Positions 48,054-56,584 of a DNA stretch of 64,000 nucleotides are shown piece after piece. Made by a program: the position numbers and the translations under genes. Origin of the DNA: Mesorhizobium sp. B2-7-2 (GTDB lineage: Bacteria > Pseudomonadota > Alphaproteobacteria > Rhizobiales > Rhizobiaceae). Each line of letters begins with the position of its first letter. The first letter of the stretch is position 1. The stretch is taken from NCBI RefSeq assembly GCF_006440775.1, contig NZ_VFTZ01000007.1, positions 62,001-126,000 on the forward strand, in the 5' to 3' direction. The notes beneath the pieces are model-generated. The model worked only from the letters and a program-made list of their open reading frames with translations, did not search any database and had not been told where the DNA came from.

Positions 48054-49481
48054 ATGAATGGATTTGCCATGAACAGCCTGATCGGCCAATTCGACATTTC
48101 CGACGATCGCGTCAAGGAGATCGTCACCGAGACCATCAAGGGCGCCGACGACGGCGAGCTGTTCCTCGAATACAGCGAGAGCGAAGCGCTGATGTTCGAC
48201 AATGGCCGGCTGAAGACAGCCAATTTCAACACTGACCAGGGGTTCGGGCTGCGTGCCGTGGCCGGCGAGGCCAGCGGCTATGCGCATTCGAGCGATCTGT
48301 CCGAAGCCTCGCTGCTGCGCGCGGCCGACGCCGTCTCGGCGGTCAAGGGCGGCTATTCCGGCACATTGGCCGGAGCGCCCGCCCGCACCAACCGCCATCT
48401 CTATGGCGACGAGAACCCTATCCCCTCGCCTTCCTTCGAGGCCAAGGCCAAGCTGTTGCAGGAGATCGACGGCTGGCTGCGCGCCAAGGATCCGCGCGTG
48501 CGCCAGGTGACGGCGTCGCTTGCCGCCTCGTGGCAGCATGTCGAGATCGTGCGCGGCGACGGCCAGATCGTGCGCGACATCCGCCCGCTGGTGCGGATCA
48601 ATGTTTCCGTCGTGGTCGGCGATGGCGACCGGCAGGAGAGCGGCTCCTACGGCATGGGCGGCCGCAAGAGCTTTGGCGAGTTCGTCGGCGAGGAAAGCTG
48701 GAAGCATGCCGCCGGCGAGGCGCTGAGGCAGGCGCTGGTCAATCTGGAAGCGGTTCCGGCGCCCGCCGGCACGTTCGACATCGTGCTCTCCAGCGGCTGG
48801 CCGGGTGTGATGCTGCATGAAGCGGTCGGGCACGGGCTCGAAGGCGACTTCAACCGCAAGAAGACATCGGCCTTCGCCGGCCTGATGGGCCAACAGGTGG
48901 CGGCGAAGGGTGTCACCGTGGTCGATGACGGCACCATCCCCGAGCGGCGCGGCTCGCTCACCGTCGACGACGAAGGGACGCCCTCGGCGCGCAACGTGCT
49001 GATCGAGGACGGCAAACTCGTCGGCTATATGCAGGACCGCCAGAACGCCCGGCTGATGGGCATGAAGGCGACCGGCAACGGCCGCCGCGAGGGCTATGCG
49101 CACCAGCCGATGCCGCGCATGACCAACACCTACATGACCTCGGGCGACGTGGAGCCGGAAGAGATCATCGCCTCCGTCAAGAACGGCATCTATGCCGTTT
49201 CCTTCGGCGGCGGCCAGGTCGACATCACCTCCGGCAAGTTCGTGTTCGGCTGCACCGAAGCCTACATGATCGAGAACGGCAAGGTGACGCAGCCGATCAA
49301 GGGTGCGATGCTGATCGGCAACGGGCCGGACGCCATGCACCGCGTCAGCATGATCGGCAACGACATGAAGCTCGACACCGGCATCGGCATGTGTGGCAAG
49401 GCCGGACAGGGCGTGCCTGTCGGCGTCGGCCAGCCGCATCTGCGGATGAACCAGATGACGGTGGGCGGCACCAGGGTTTGA
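48054..49481 (+). CDS. tldD: Metalloprotease TldD
   Basis: A 475-residue TldD with the zinc motif HEAVGHGLEGD (HExxxH type) near residue 260 and the family's C-terminal GGGQVDITSGKFVFGCTEAYMI region. TldD works with TldE/PmbA to degrade unfolded peptides and mature some modified peptides. No tldE is in the window, so the partner must lie elsewhere. The ATG at 48054 follows the conserved position; a second ATG at codon 5 is possible. Confidence 0.96.
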   Translation: MNGFAMNSLIGQFDISDDRVKEIVTETIKGADDGELFLEYSESEALMFDNGRLKTANFNTDQGFGLRAVAGEASGYAHSSDLSEASLLRAADAVSAVKGGYSGTLAGAPARTNRHLYGDENPIPSPSFEAKAKLLQEIDGWLRAKDPRVRQVTASLAASWQHVEIVRGDGQIVRDIRPLVRINVSVVVGDGDRQESGSYGMGGRKSFGEFVGEESWKHAAGEALRQALVNLEAVPAPAGTFDIVLSSGWPGVMLHEAVGHGLEGDFNRKKTSAFAGLMGQQVAAKGVTVVDDGTIPERRGSLTVDDEGTPSARNVLIEDGKLVGYMQDRQNARLMGMKATGNGRREGYAHQPMPRMTNTYMTSGDVEPEEIIASVKNGIYAVSFGGGQVDITSGKFVFGCTEAYMIENGKVTQPIKGAMLIGNGPDAMHRVSMIGNDMKLDTGIGMCGKAGQGVPVGVGQPHLRMNQMTVGGTRV

Positions 49482-49520
49482 GGTCTAACCGATACCTTCG
49501 TCTTACACAGGTAAGGTGCC

Positions 49521-49796
49521 ATGACCACCTCTGAAAAGCTGACGACCACAGTCTCGACCAAGGGGCAAGTGATCCTGCCCAGTGCCATCCGGAAACGGAG
49601 AGGGTGGGGCCGGGGAACGAGGCTCGAGGTTGAGGAAACGGCTGAGGGAGTGCTTTTGAAGCTGGCGCCTGTGTTCGCGGCGACGCAGCCGAACGATGTC
49701 TTTGGCTCCCTGCCATCCCCTGGCGCGCCGAAGACACTGGAAGACATGGACGCGGGCGTCCTCGCTGAAGCAGGGCGGCGCCATGCTCGAGATTGA
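49521..49796 (+). CDS. AbrB/VapB-type antitoxin
   Basis: A 91-residue protein with an N-terminal swapped-hairpin AbrB fold: TTTVSTKGQVILPSAIRKRRG, then GTRLEVEETAEGVLLKL. The C-terminal half is the toxin-binding region in such antitoxins. AAGG lies just before the ATG. The toxin that should follow is broken (49783-49875), so this is an orphan antitoxin unless it answers to another VapC. Confidence 0.85.
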   Translation: MTTSEKLTTTVSTKGQVILPSAIRKRRGWGRGTRLEVEETAEGVLLKLAPVFAATQPNDVFGSLPSPGAPKTLEDMDAGVLAEAGRRHARD

Positions 49797-49875
49797 TGCC
49801 AACATTATCGTTCGCTGCCTGACGAACGAACATCCCGAGCAGTCTCCGCGCGCCAGGCGGTTGATTCCGGCTTGA
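49783..49875 (+). pseudogene. Truncated VapC (PIN-domain) toxin
   Basis: Overlapping the antitoxin by 14 nt, as usual for vapBC, is a reading frame that starts MLEIDANIIVRCLTNEHPEQ. This is the exact N-terminal pattern of VapC PIN toxins with the first catalytic Asp. It stops after 30 codons at a TGA, where VapC should run to about 130. No rest of the PIN domain was found in any frame before the next gene. Only one of the four acidic residues is present, so it cannot cut RNA. Confidence 0.7.
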
Positions 49876-49994
49876 ATGCATCCTCCACCTTGAAGTGAAC
49901 ACAATCGTGTTAGGACATTATTAATTGTTTAATTGGCGGGGCGGGCGTTTGCGCATTAGCTTCTCCACAGTCTTCTCGTTGCGGTGGTGTGGCA

Positions 49995-50654
49995 ATGCAG
50001 CGTTCCCCTGGCGTCGTGACTTCTTCTTTCCTCATTGGTCTCGTTTCGCTGGTTGGCGCATCATCGCTGCAAGTCGGCCCTGCAGCGGCGCAGTCGTCGC
50101 TGTTCAAGCTAGCGGCTGCGAGCTCCGCCGCAGTCGGCGGCAGCACCAGCGTCCCATATGGCTGGCTCGATTTCTGTCATCGCCGGCCGAAGGAATGCAA
50201 AGTGCCTGCCCTGCCTGCCACAAGCGTCAGGCTGACCGCGCAGAACATGAGCATCCTCAAGCGGGTAAACCAGAAGGCGAACCGCTCCATCAAGCCCGTC
50301 AGCAACTACGACCACTGGGGCACGACGATGGACCACTGGGACTATCCGACGGACGGCAAGGGCGACTGCAAGATCTACGCGCTCTACAAGCGCAAGCTCC
50401 TCCTGGAAGCGGGCTTCCCCCGGCAGGCGCTGCTGATGACGGTGGTGCGCGATCTCCACAATGAGGGCCACACCATTCTGACGGTGAAAACTGACAAGGG
50501 CGATCTCGTGCTGGACAATCTGGTCGACGAGGTCAGGCCCTGGAACGCAACCGGCTATTATTTCCTGAAACGCCAATCGCAGCAGAACCCGAACACCTGG
50601 GTGTCGATCAACCAGCGCGGCGGCACGGCGAAACGGCTGTCTCCGAACTCATAA
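49995..50654 (+). CDS. Bacterial transglutaminase-like cysteine peptidase (BTLCP)
   Basis: A 219-residue exported protein with a signal peptide (about 1-33, ending AAAQ). The catalytic triad is in order: C125 in GKGDCKIYALYKR, H159 in NEGHTILTV and D174 in LVLDNL. This is the BTLCP family, which includes LapG-type periplasmic proteases that release surface adhesins. The Tyr/Trp-rich YDHWGTTMDHWDYP segment sits before the Cys. An adhesin substrate is not visible here, so a LapG-like role is only a possibility. It ends convergent to the pseudo-caspase gene. Confidence 0.88.
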   Translation: MQRSPGVVTSSFLIGLVSLVGASSLQVGPAAAQSSLFKLAAASSAAVGGSTSVPYGWLDFCHRRPKECKVPALPATSVRLTAQNMSILKRVNQKANRSIKPVSNYDHWGTTMDHWDYPTDGKGDCKIYALYKRKLLLEAGFPRQALLMTVVRDLHNEGHTILTVKTDKGDLVLDNLVDEVRPWNATGYYFLKRQSQQNPNTWVSINQRGGTAKRLSPNS

Positions 50655-50826
50655 GGGCCAAAGCGTTTCATCGTTCACGAAAACGGCGAGCCGCTCTATC
50701 TCCATGGGATTATGGCGAAGTCGCCGAGCCCGAACCTTTCACCTTTTCCCGCAATCGCTCCCGGCGTGATCAGAGCGGTCTGGTCTGCTTTGAAGGCCTG
50801 ATCCGTCACATTCTCTACCTCGCAAA

Positions 50827-50854
50827 TTCATAGGCAGGAAATCCTGCCTATGAA
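50827..50854. terminator. 28-nt near-perfect inverted repeat between convergent genes
   Basis: TTCATAGGCAGGA (50827-50839) and its exact reverse complement (50842-50854) are separated by AA. It lies in the gap 50655-50893 between the BTLCP and pseudo-caspase stops. It probably ends transcription from both sides, though no T-run follows. Confidence 0.45.
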
Positions 50855-50893
50855 CGAGCGTTTGCCGCCCGCGGCCAGGCAAGCCTTGCTGGC

Positions 50894-53470
50894 CTACTGC
50901 TTGCAGGGCGGCTCGCCGGGACGCCCGCAGGTCAGCTTCTTGTTTCCCTGCGGCGGCTGCTCCCTGGGCTGCTGCGGCAGGCGCCGTTCCTGTATCTGAG
51001 GCTGAGGCCGTAGCTGCTGCTGCAAGCGTCTTTCTTGCATCTGAGGCTCAGGCCTCAACTGCTGCAGGCGTCTCTCTTGCATCTGAGGCCTTGGCTGCGC
51101 CTGGAACTCCGGCCTTTGCGGCCTGAGCACCTGCACGTTCGGTCTTTCCTGCTTGAAGTTGCGCTGGACATTGGTGCCTGCGCCGGCGGAACCCTCTTCG
51201 CCGTTCGGCAGCCTGCGGAACTTCCTGTTTGCATTGGCCGAGCCCTGATTCTGGTCGGAGAACACACTCGGATTGTTTCTCCTGAGCCGCTCCTGCACAC
51301 TCGCCCGATTGTCGGCCGGCGCGCCGTTGACGGTCGGCAGCTTGCGGAACTTCTTACCTCTATCGCCTCCGTTGACCGTGCCTTGATCGCTCGGGCTGAC
51401 AGCTGTCTGGCCTGCCGACAGATCCTTGCGTGTCAGCTTCCTCGGTCTGCCTTCGTTCTGGCCGGACAACGCATTCGGATTGTTCTTCCCGAACCTCTGC
51501 CGGGCGTTCTGCCCGTTCTCGCCTGGCGCGCCATTGACGGTCGGCAGCTTGCGGAACTTGCCCTTCCTGCCCTGATCGTCGACGACTCCGTTCTGCTGGC
51601 CGTTGCCGGTAACGGGGGCGCCGGCATTCCCGGTAGCCTGCTGGTTGCCAGTCACAGTGCCTTGCTTGCCCAGCACCTTCCTGTTGGGCGCATTCTGACC
51701 GTTGAGCACCGGCTTGCCGTTGACGAGCGGCAGCGTCTTCCCGTCAGCTCCCGGCAAGGCGTGATCGGTCGAGAGCTTGCCCATCGTCCTCGCCTGCGGC
51801 GTCGCACCCGGCTGCTGGCCCTGCGTGACAGCCTGGCCCGGCTTCAGCGGCTGGCCGCCCTGGTTTTGCTTGAACAGCACTGCCCTTTTCTGCAGCACCG
51901 GCGGCAGCGCCACCTTGGCTGCCAGGGAGGCCGCGCCCGCACCAACCGCCATCTTCTGGCCGGTGGTGAGGCCGCTCGGTGCATTGGCGCTCGGCTGTCC
52001 GGCCTGATTGGCCGGCTCGTTGTTGATCGTCGTGTTGTTGATGTTGTTGATGACGGTCGTGTTGTGAATGTTGTTGAAGATGATGTCGTTCGGCGGCGGC
52101 ACGATGTCACGCGGCGGCCTGACCCAGACCGGCACGGGGACGAAGACCGGCGTCGGCAGGATGTAAACATCGACCGGCGGCGGGGGCGGCGTCAGCACGA
52201 CGAAATCCGGCGGCGGCGGCGGCAGGAATATCACGTCGATCGGCGGCGGAGGCTCGAATTCGAAATCGGGATCGTCGAAATAGAGCACCGGCCTGTCGAC
52301 ATAGATGATTTCCTCCGGCGGCGGCGGCGGCACGTCGTAGACGATGACGGTGAAGCTCGTCGGTGGCTCGAGCTCGGCGTCGAAATGCTCCAGCCGGCGG
52401 CGCGCGTCCCAGGCATGCAGCCCGTGCGGATAGCGCTCGAGGTAGGACCAATAGGCCTCCGGCGTATCCCGCAGCCATGTTTCGCGCCAGGTGATCGCCT
52501 CGCGCCGCGCCGCGATGATGGCCCGCACACGCTTGGCCATCGGATCGTGCGGATAGGCGACGAGGAATTCCTCGTAGCCGCGCATGGTATCGCGGTCGAG
52601 TGCCGCGACATAGGCGCCATGCGCATTGAAGTCGCGGATCGGCCTGGTCCGGTTGGCCCGTTCTTCGGCCTCCGAAACCTTCGGCGGCGGCGCGTCCGGA
52701 GCGCGTTCGAAGAAGACGAAGGGCGCGCTGATCTTCGAGGCGTCCCACGGGACTTCGGCGCCTTGCGTCACCTCGTTGACGCGTAGCCGCGTGCGGTCGA
52801 AAACATCGTCAAGCGACAAGCCGCCTTCGCGCATCATCTCGGCGAGCGCCTGAGCATAGGCGCCGTATGGGCCCTTGCCTTCCGGCGCAACCGTTCCGGG
52901 CGCCGCGTTGAACGCAATCAGCATGTTGGGGTCGGGGTCGACCAGCGCGAGACCGCTGGCCAGCGGCTGGCTCATTTTCGGAAGAGCATTCGGCCGTGCT
53001 GCGTCGAGGACGACGATATTGACCTTCGCCGGCAGTCCCGCCAGGGACTTGGTGATATCGGAGAGCCGCATCGCCTGCAGCGGCACGTCGGCCGGATTGG
53101 CGATCTGGGCGTCGACCGGCAAGAAATAGTTTTCGCCTTCGAACTGCACGCCGCGGCCGGCGAGGTATACGAAAACGGTCGCGTCCGGGCCGGCGGCGGA
53201 AACCTTTCCAAGGAAATCGCGCAGCGCGCCACGCAACGATTCCTGGTCGACATCGCGTGCGCCGACCACATCGAATCCAGCTGCCTGCAGGGTCTGCGCG
53301 ATCAGACCGGCATCATTCGCGGAGGTGACCAGCGCATCCGACGGATAGGCGGCGTTGCCGATGACGAATGCGAGACGTTTCTGCTGTTGGGCGAGCGCGC
53401 CCGTCGTGGACGCGACGGCGAACACGATGAGAACGACGACAAGACCGATGACTTTCCGAAGCGAGCGCAT
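50894..53470 (-). CDS. Exported caspase-fold protein lacking both catalytic residues, with long disordered tail
   Basis: An 858-residue protein with a signal peptide (about 1-28). Residues 31-255 have the peptidase C14 caspase fold: RLAFVIGNAAYPSDAL, VFVYLAGRGVQFEGENYFLP and NIVVLDAARPN. The catalytic His of the usual SGHG is Arg106 and the catalytic Cys of the usual DACR is Ala158, so it is a pseudo-enzyme. After a helical region (about 275-370), Pro-rich runs (375-470), an Asn-rich block (475-495) and Gln/Arg repeats follow. The units RKLPTVNGAP and QERRLQQ recur several times in the tail. Confidence 0.85.
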   Translation of the reverse strand: MRSLRKVIGLVVVLIVFAVASTTGALAQQQKRLAFVIGNAAYPSDALVTSANDAGLIAQTLQAAGFDVVGARDVDQESLRGALRDFLGKVSAAGPDATVFVYLAGRGVQFEGENYFLPVDAQIANPADVPLQAMRLSDITKSLAGLPAKVNIVVLDAARPNALPKMSQPLASGLALVDPDPNMLIAFNAAPGTVAPEGKGPYGAYAQALAEMMREGGLSLDDVFDRTRLRVNEVTQGAEVPWDASKISAPFVFFERAPDAPPPKVSEAEERANRTRPIRDFNAHGAYVAALDRDTMRGYEEFLVAYPHDPMAKRVRAIIAARREAITWRETWLRDTPEAYWSYLERYPHGLHAWDARRRLEHFDAELEPPTSFTVIVYDVPPPPPEEIIYVDRPVLYFDDPDFEFEPPPPIDVIFLPPPPPDFVVLTPPPPPVDVYILPTPVFVPVPVWVRPPRDIVPPPNDIIFNNIHNTTVINNINNTTINNEPANQAGQPSANAPSGLTTGQKMAVGAGAASLAAKVALPPVLQKRAVLFKQNQGGQPLKPGQAVTQGQQPGATPQARTMGKLSTDHALPGADGKTLPLVNGKPVLNGQNAPNRKVLGKQGTVTGNQQATGNAGAPVTGNGQQNGVVDDQGRKGKFRKLPTVNGAPGENGQNARQRFGKNNPNALSGQNEGRPRKLTRKDLSAGQTAVSPSDQGTVNGGDRGKKFRKLPTVNGAPADNRASVQERLRRNNPSVFSDQNQGSANANRKFRRLPNGEEGSAGAGTNVQRNFKQERPNVQVLRPQRPEFQAQPRPQMQERRLQQLRPEPQMQERRLQQQLRPQPQIQERRLPQQPREQPPQGNKKLTCGRPGEPPCKQ

Positions 53471-53635
53471 TGCAATCCGCCATCCTTGTCCGCCATTCGT
53501 CCAACGTGATAACGCCGGAGGGGCAGGAATGTTTCCCTAACCGCAGAATTAAGACCCTGCAAAAAGGCGGCTTTAGGGCGCAATTTCGTCGAAAGAACAG
53601 AGGCTTCACAATCTTCACGCGAGCCCGGCCGCGAG

Positions 53636-54877
53636 CTACCGCCGCCGCTTCGGCTTCTCCAAAAGCGCGACGGCCTCGACATGCGGCGACCACAGGAACT
53701 GGTCGATCGGCGTGACGCTCTTCAGCGTATAGCCGCCGTCGATCAGGATGCGCAGGTCCCGTGCCAGCGTCACCGGATTGCAGGACACCGCGGCGACCAG
53801 CGGCACGTCGGAACGGGCGATCTGCTTCGACTGGTCCTCGGCGCCGGCGCGCGGTGGATCGAAGACCAGTCCGTCGAAGGCGTTCAACTCCTTGAAAGTC
53901 AGCGGCCGGCGAAAGAGGTCGCGGCGTTCGCTGGTCACGCGCTTCAGGCCGCTGGCAAAGCGGAAGGCGCGGTCGAGCGCGGCAAGCGCCGGCGCATCGC
54001 CCTCGACGGCATGGACCTCGGATTGCGCGCCGAGCCTGAGCGCGAAGCTGCCGCAGCCGGCGAACAGGTCCACGACCTTCCTGGCGCGCGACAGATGCTG
54101 GCCGACAAGGTCCGCCATCGCCTGCTCGGCGGCCTCCGTGGCCTGCAGGAAGGCGCCGGGCGGCACGGCGACCGCGACCGGTCCGAACTGCACGACCGGC
54201 TTCTTCGGCTCGACCACGATCTCGCCGTCGACGGAAAGCCGCGCCAGGCCTTCGGCCATGACGAAATTCGACGCGATACGGCGCTGGTGGTCGCCAAGCT
54301 TGCCGGCATCGTGCACGGCAATGTCGAGGCCCGAAGCCGTGACTGTCACCGTCATATGAAACGCCTTCGGGGTGGCGCAGACCAAGCCGGCCAGGGCACG
54401 CAATTTGTCGAGCGCCGAGACCATCGCCGGCAGCGAGATCGGGCATTCCTCGATCGGGATGATCTCGGAGGACAGCGCGCGCACGAAGCCGAGCAGCATG
54501 CCGGCGTCCGTGCGTCTGGCGCTGAAGGTGACGCGGCGGCGGGTGTGCGGCGCGCAAGGCACCAGCGCAGCGATCTCGCAGGCGATGCCCTTGGCCTTCA
54601 GCGCGTGCACAACCCTCTCGCGCTTCCATTGTTGGTAGGCTGTGGCCTCGTAATGCTGCAGCGCGCAGCCGCCGCATTCGGTGAAATGGCGGCAGGCCGG
54701 ATCGATCCTGAGCGGCGAGGCTTCCAATACCGACATCAGCGCGGCGCGGTCCTTCTGGCGCGCGGCCGTGACCGTTTCGCCGGGCAGCGTGAACGGGATG
54801 AAGACCTCCCCGCCGTCGGCATTGGCGATACCGTCGCCCTGCGAGCCGAGCCTTGCAATGGTGAAGCGTGTGCTCAT
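53636..54877 (-). CDS. Class I SAM-dependent RNA m5U methyltransferase (TrmA/RlmC/D family)
   Basis: A 413-residue RNA uridine methyltransferase. The N-terminal iron-sulfur Cys set CRHFTECGGCALQHY (C-x5-C-x2-C) plus a later Cys, the SAM motif DLFAGCGSFALRLG, the DPPRAG motif and the catalytic Cys in SCNPVTLARDL are all visible. It methylates a uridine in 23S rRNA or tRNA; which one cannot be told. It overlaps tlyA by 4 nt and is therefore coupled to it. Confidence 0.93.
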   Translation of the reverse strand: MSTRFTIARLGSQGDGIANADGGEVFIPFTLPGETVTAARQKDRAALMSVLEASPLRIDPACRHFTECGGCALQHYEATAYQQWKRERVVHALKAKGIACEIAALVPCAPHTRRRVTFSARRTDAGMLLGFVRALSSEIIPIEECPISLPAMVSALDKLRALAGLVCATPKAFHMTVTVTASGLDIAVHDAGKLGDHQRRIASNFVMAEGLARLSVDGEIVVEPKKPVVQFGPVAVAVPPGAFLQATEAAEQAMADLVGQHLSRARKVVDLFAGCGSFALRLGAQSEVHAVEGDAPALAALDRAFRFASGLKRVTSERRDLFRRPLTFKELNAFDGLVFDPPRAGAEDQSKQIARSDVPLVAAVSCNPVTLARDLRILIDGGYTLKSVTPIDQFLWSPHVEAVALLEKPKRRR

Positions 54878-55641
54878 CGCCCGTCCTTCATGGCGGCGAG
54901 CAGGAACTCGCGGTTGCCGTCGCCGCCTTCGATCGGCGACGGCTGGAGTCCCAGCACGCGCCAGCGGGGAACACCCGCCAGCCAGTCGCGCAGGTTCCCG
55001 GCAATCCGCTCGGCATCGCCCGGGTCCTTGAGCAGGCCGCCCTTGCCGATGGCCTCGCGGCCCGCCTCGAATTGCGGCTTGACCAGCACAACTGCCTTGG
55101 CGCCCTCGCCCGCCAATTCCAGCGCCGGCGGCAGCGCAAGCTTCAGCGAGATGAAGCTGACGTCGCAGACAAGGAAACCGGGAATACGGCCGCCGAGATC
55201 GGCTGCCGTCAGATCGCGCGCGTTCAGCCCTTCGATCACGGTCACACGCGGGTCGCCGGCAATGTCTGGATGCATCTGGCCGTGACCGACATCGATCGCT
55301 GTGACATGCGCCGCGCCGCGCTCGAGCAGCACCTGGGTGAAGCCGCCGGTCGAGGCGCCGATGTCGAGCGCCTCGCTGCCGGAAGGATCAAGGCCGAAAT
55401 GGTCGAGGCCGGCGATCAGCTTCAACGCGGCGCGCGACACATAGGCCTGCGCCGGATCGTCGATGGCAACCAGGCAGTCCGGCGCGACGGGCTGGCCGGG
55501 CTTGCGGGCGACGGCGCCGTCAACCGTCACCGTGCCGCGCTCGATCGCGTCGCGGGCGCGCGAGCGGCTGGCAAACAGACCGCGCCCGACGAGCAATTCG
55601 TCGAGCCGCTGGCGCCGGCTGGCTGGCAAAGGGGAACTCAT
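54874..55641 (-). CDS. tlyA: TlyA-family rRNA 2'-O-methyltransferase
   Basis: A 255-residue protein with an N-terminal S4 RNA-binding domain (RLDELLVGRGLFASRSRARDAI) and a FtsJ-like methyltransferase with LDIGASTGGFTQVLLERGA. TlyA methylates 2'-hydroxyls in 16S and 23S rRNA of mycobacteria, and the rhizobial homologue's site is inferred. The 3' end overlaps the m5U methyltransferase start. In many Rhizobiales tlyA lies with dxs and xseB; here a GFA gene and a small gene separate them. Confidence 0.93.
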   Translation of the reverse strand: MSSPLPASRRQRLDELLVGRGLFASRSRARDAIERGTVTVDGAVARKPGQPVAPDCLVAIDDPAQAYVSRAALKLIAGLDHFGLDPSGSEALDIGASTGGFTQVLLERGAAHVTAIDVGHGQMHPDIAGDPRVTVIEGLNARDLTAADLGGRIPGFLVCDVSFISLKLALPPALELAGEGAKAVVLVKPQFEAGREAIGKGGLLKDPGDAERIAGNLRDWLAGVPRWRVLGLQPSPIEGGDGNREFLLAAMKDGR

Positions 55642-55748
55642 CGGCCTTCATTGACGAAAGCCGGGCACGAACGCAATGGTTGAATACGGCGCAAGAGGCT
55701 GCAGAATGCCGACAGGAACGGGCGGTTCGCCAGTCGGTGGAGGTGGCA

Positions 55749-56150
55749 ATGCTGAGGGGGACCTGTCATTGCGGCGCAGTTCATTGGACGCTGGAAGGCG
55801 ATCCCGGTGGAATCACCGCATGCAATTGCACGCTTTGCCGCCGCTACGGAGCGCTCTGGGCCTATGACTATGTCGATGAGCGCATCCGCGTCGCCGGACC
55901 GGTGAAATCCTACACACGCGCCGAGGTGGCGGAGCCCGCGCTGGAAATCCTGTTCTGCCAGACCTGCGCCTGCGTGGTCGCCTGGCGAGGCCTGCGTTCC
56001 GGCAAGAGCGGCCGCACGCGCATCGCCGTCAATGTCAGGCTTGCGCCGCCCGAAGAGGTCGCCGACCTGCCGATCGACCATTTTGACGGCCTGGATAGTT
56101 TCGACGACCTGCCGCGCGACGGCCGCTGCGTGCGCGATATGTGGTTCTAA
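55749..56150 (+). CDS. GFA (glutathione-dependent formaldehyde-activating)-family protein
   Basis: A 133-residue zinc-binding protein. The Cys ligands are in LRGTCHCGAV, CNCTLCRRYG and LFCQTCACV, the GFA (CENP-V/Mss4-like) pattern. One founder member was linked to formaldehyde and glutathione, but most have no proven activity. ATG 55749 has a GGAGG about 7 nt upstream; the frame extends back to 55680 without family features. It ends with 4 nt of tail-to-tail overlap with the next gene. Confidence 0.88.
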   Translation: MLRGTCHCGAVHWTLEGDPGGITACNCTLCRRYGALWAYDYVDERIRVAGPVKSYTRAEVAEPALEILFCQTCACVVAWRGLRSGKSGRTRIAVNVRLAPPEEVADLPIDHFDGLDSFDDLPRDGRCVRDMWF

Positions 56151-56434
56151 AAAATAGTTCGCGACACCTGGCGCTCGACGGCGGGCATCAGGCCGTCATT
56201 GCCGGAGGCTTGCTTGCGCGGCGGCTCAACCGGAGTGAGCGCGACGGGACCTGCATCCGGCAGCACGACGAGTTGAGGAACCTGCTTATAGGAGAAGCCG
56301 CCGCGAATATTGCCCATCTTGCCGGCAACGATATCCAGCACCGCCTTTTCGAGATTGCGGTCGTAACGCGTCTCGGCTGCGACCGGCGCAATCATGCCCG
56401 CCAAAAGGGCCATGCCGCACAGAAGCGTTTTCAT
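56147..56434 (-). CDS. Small exported protein of unknown function
   Basis: A 95-residue protein with a signal peptide (about 1-20, ending VAA) and a mature part RYDRNLEKAVLDIVAGKMGNIRGGFSY, then a short Pro-rich end. ATG 56434 has GGGAG upstream, while the reading to 56518 adds 28 residues that bury the signal. I know no function; the helix with VLDIVAGKMG recurs in other rhizobial exported proteins. It overlaps the GFA gene tail to tail by 4 nt. Confidence 0.72.
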   Translation of the reverse strand: MKTLLCGMALLAGMIAPVAAETRYDRNLEKAVLDIVAGKMGNIRGGFSYKQVPQLVVLPDAGPVALTPVEPPRKQASGNDGLMPAVERQVSRTIF

Positions 56435-56584
56435 TTTTGATTGTCTCCCTGCCTGGCTCGAGCTTCTAGCAGGGCGCCGTTGAAAATCGGCCAAGAGACA
56501 GGGTAAGCGAACCGCCAAACGGGAGCGTTAACAGATACTTACATCTGGCATCCGGCAAACCGATCCGGCGCCTGATGCACTGAT

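Noticed and set aside
53681..55285. 534-codon ORF antisense to two RNA methyltransferase genes
   Set aside because: Both genes on the other strand have complete catalytic motifs; this frame has none.
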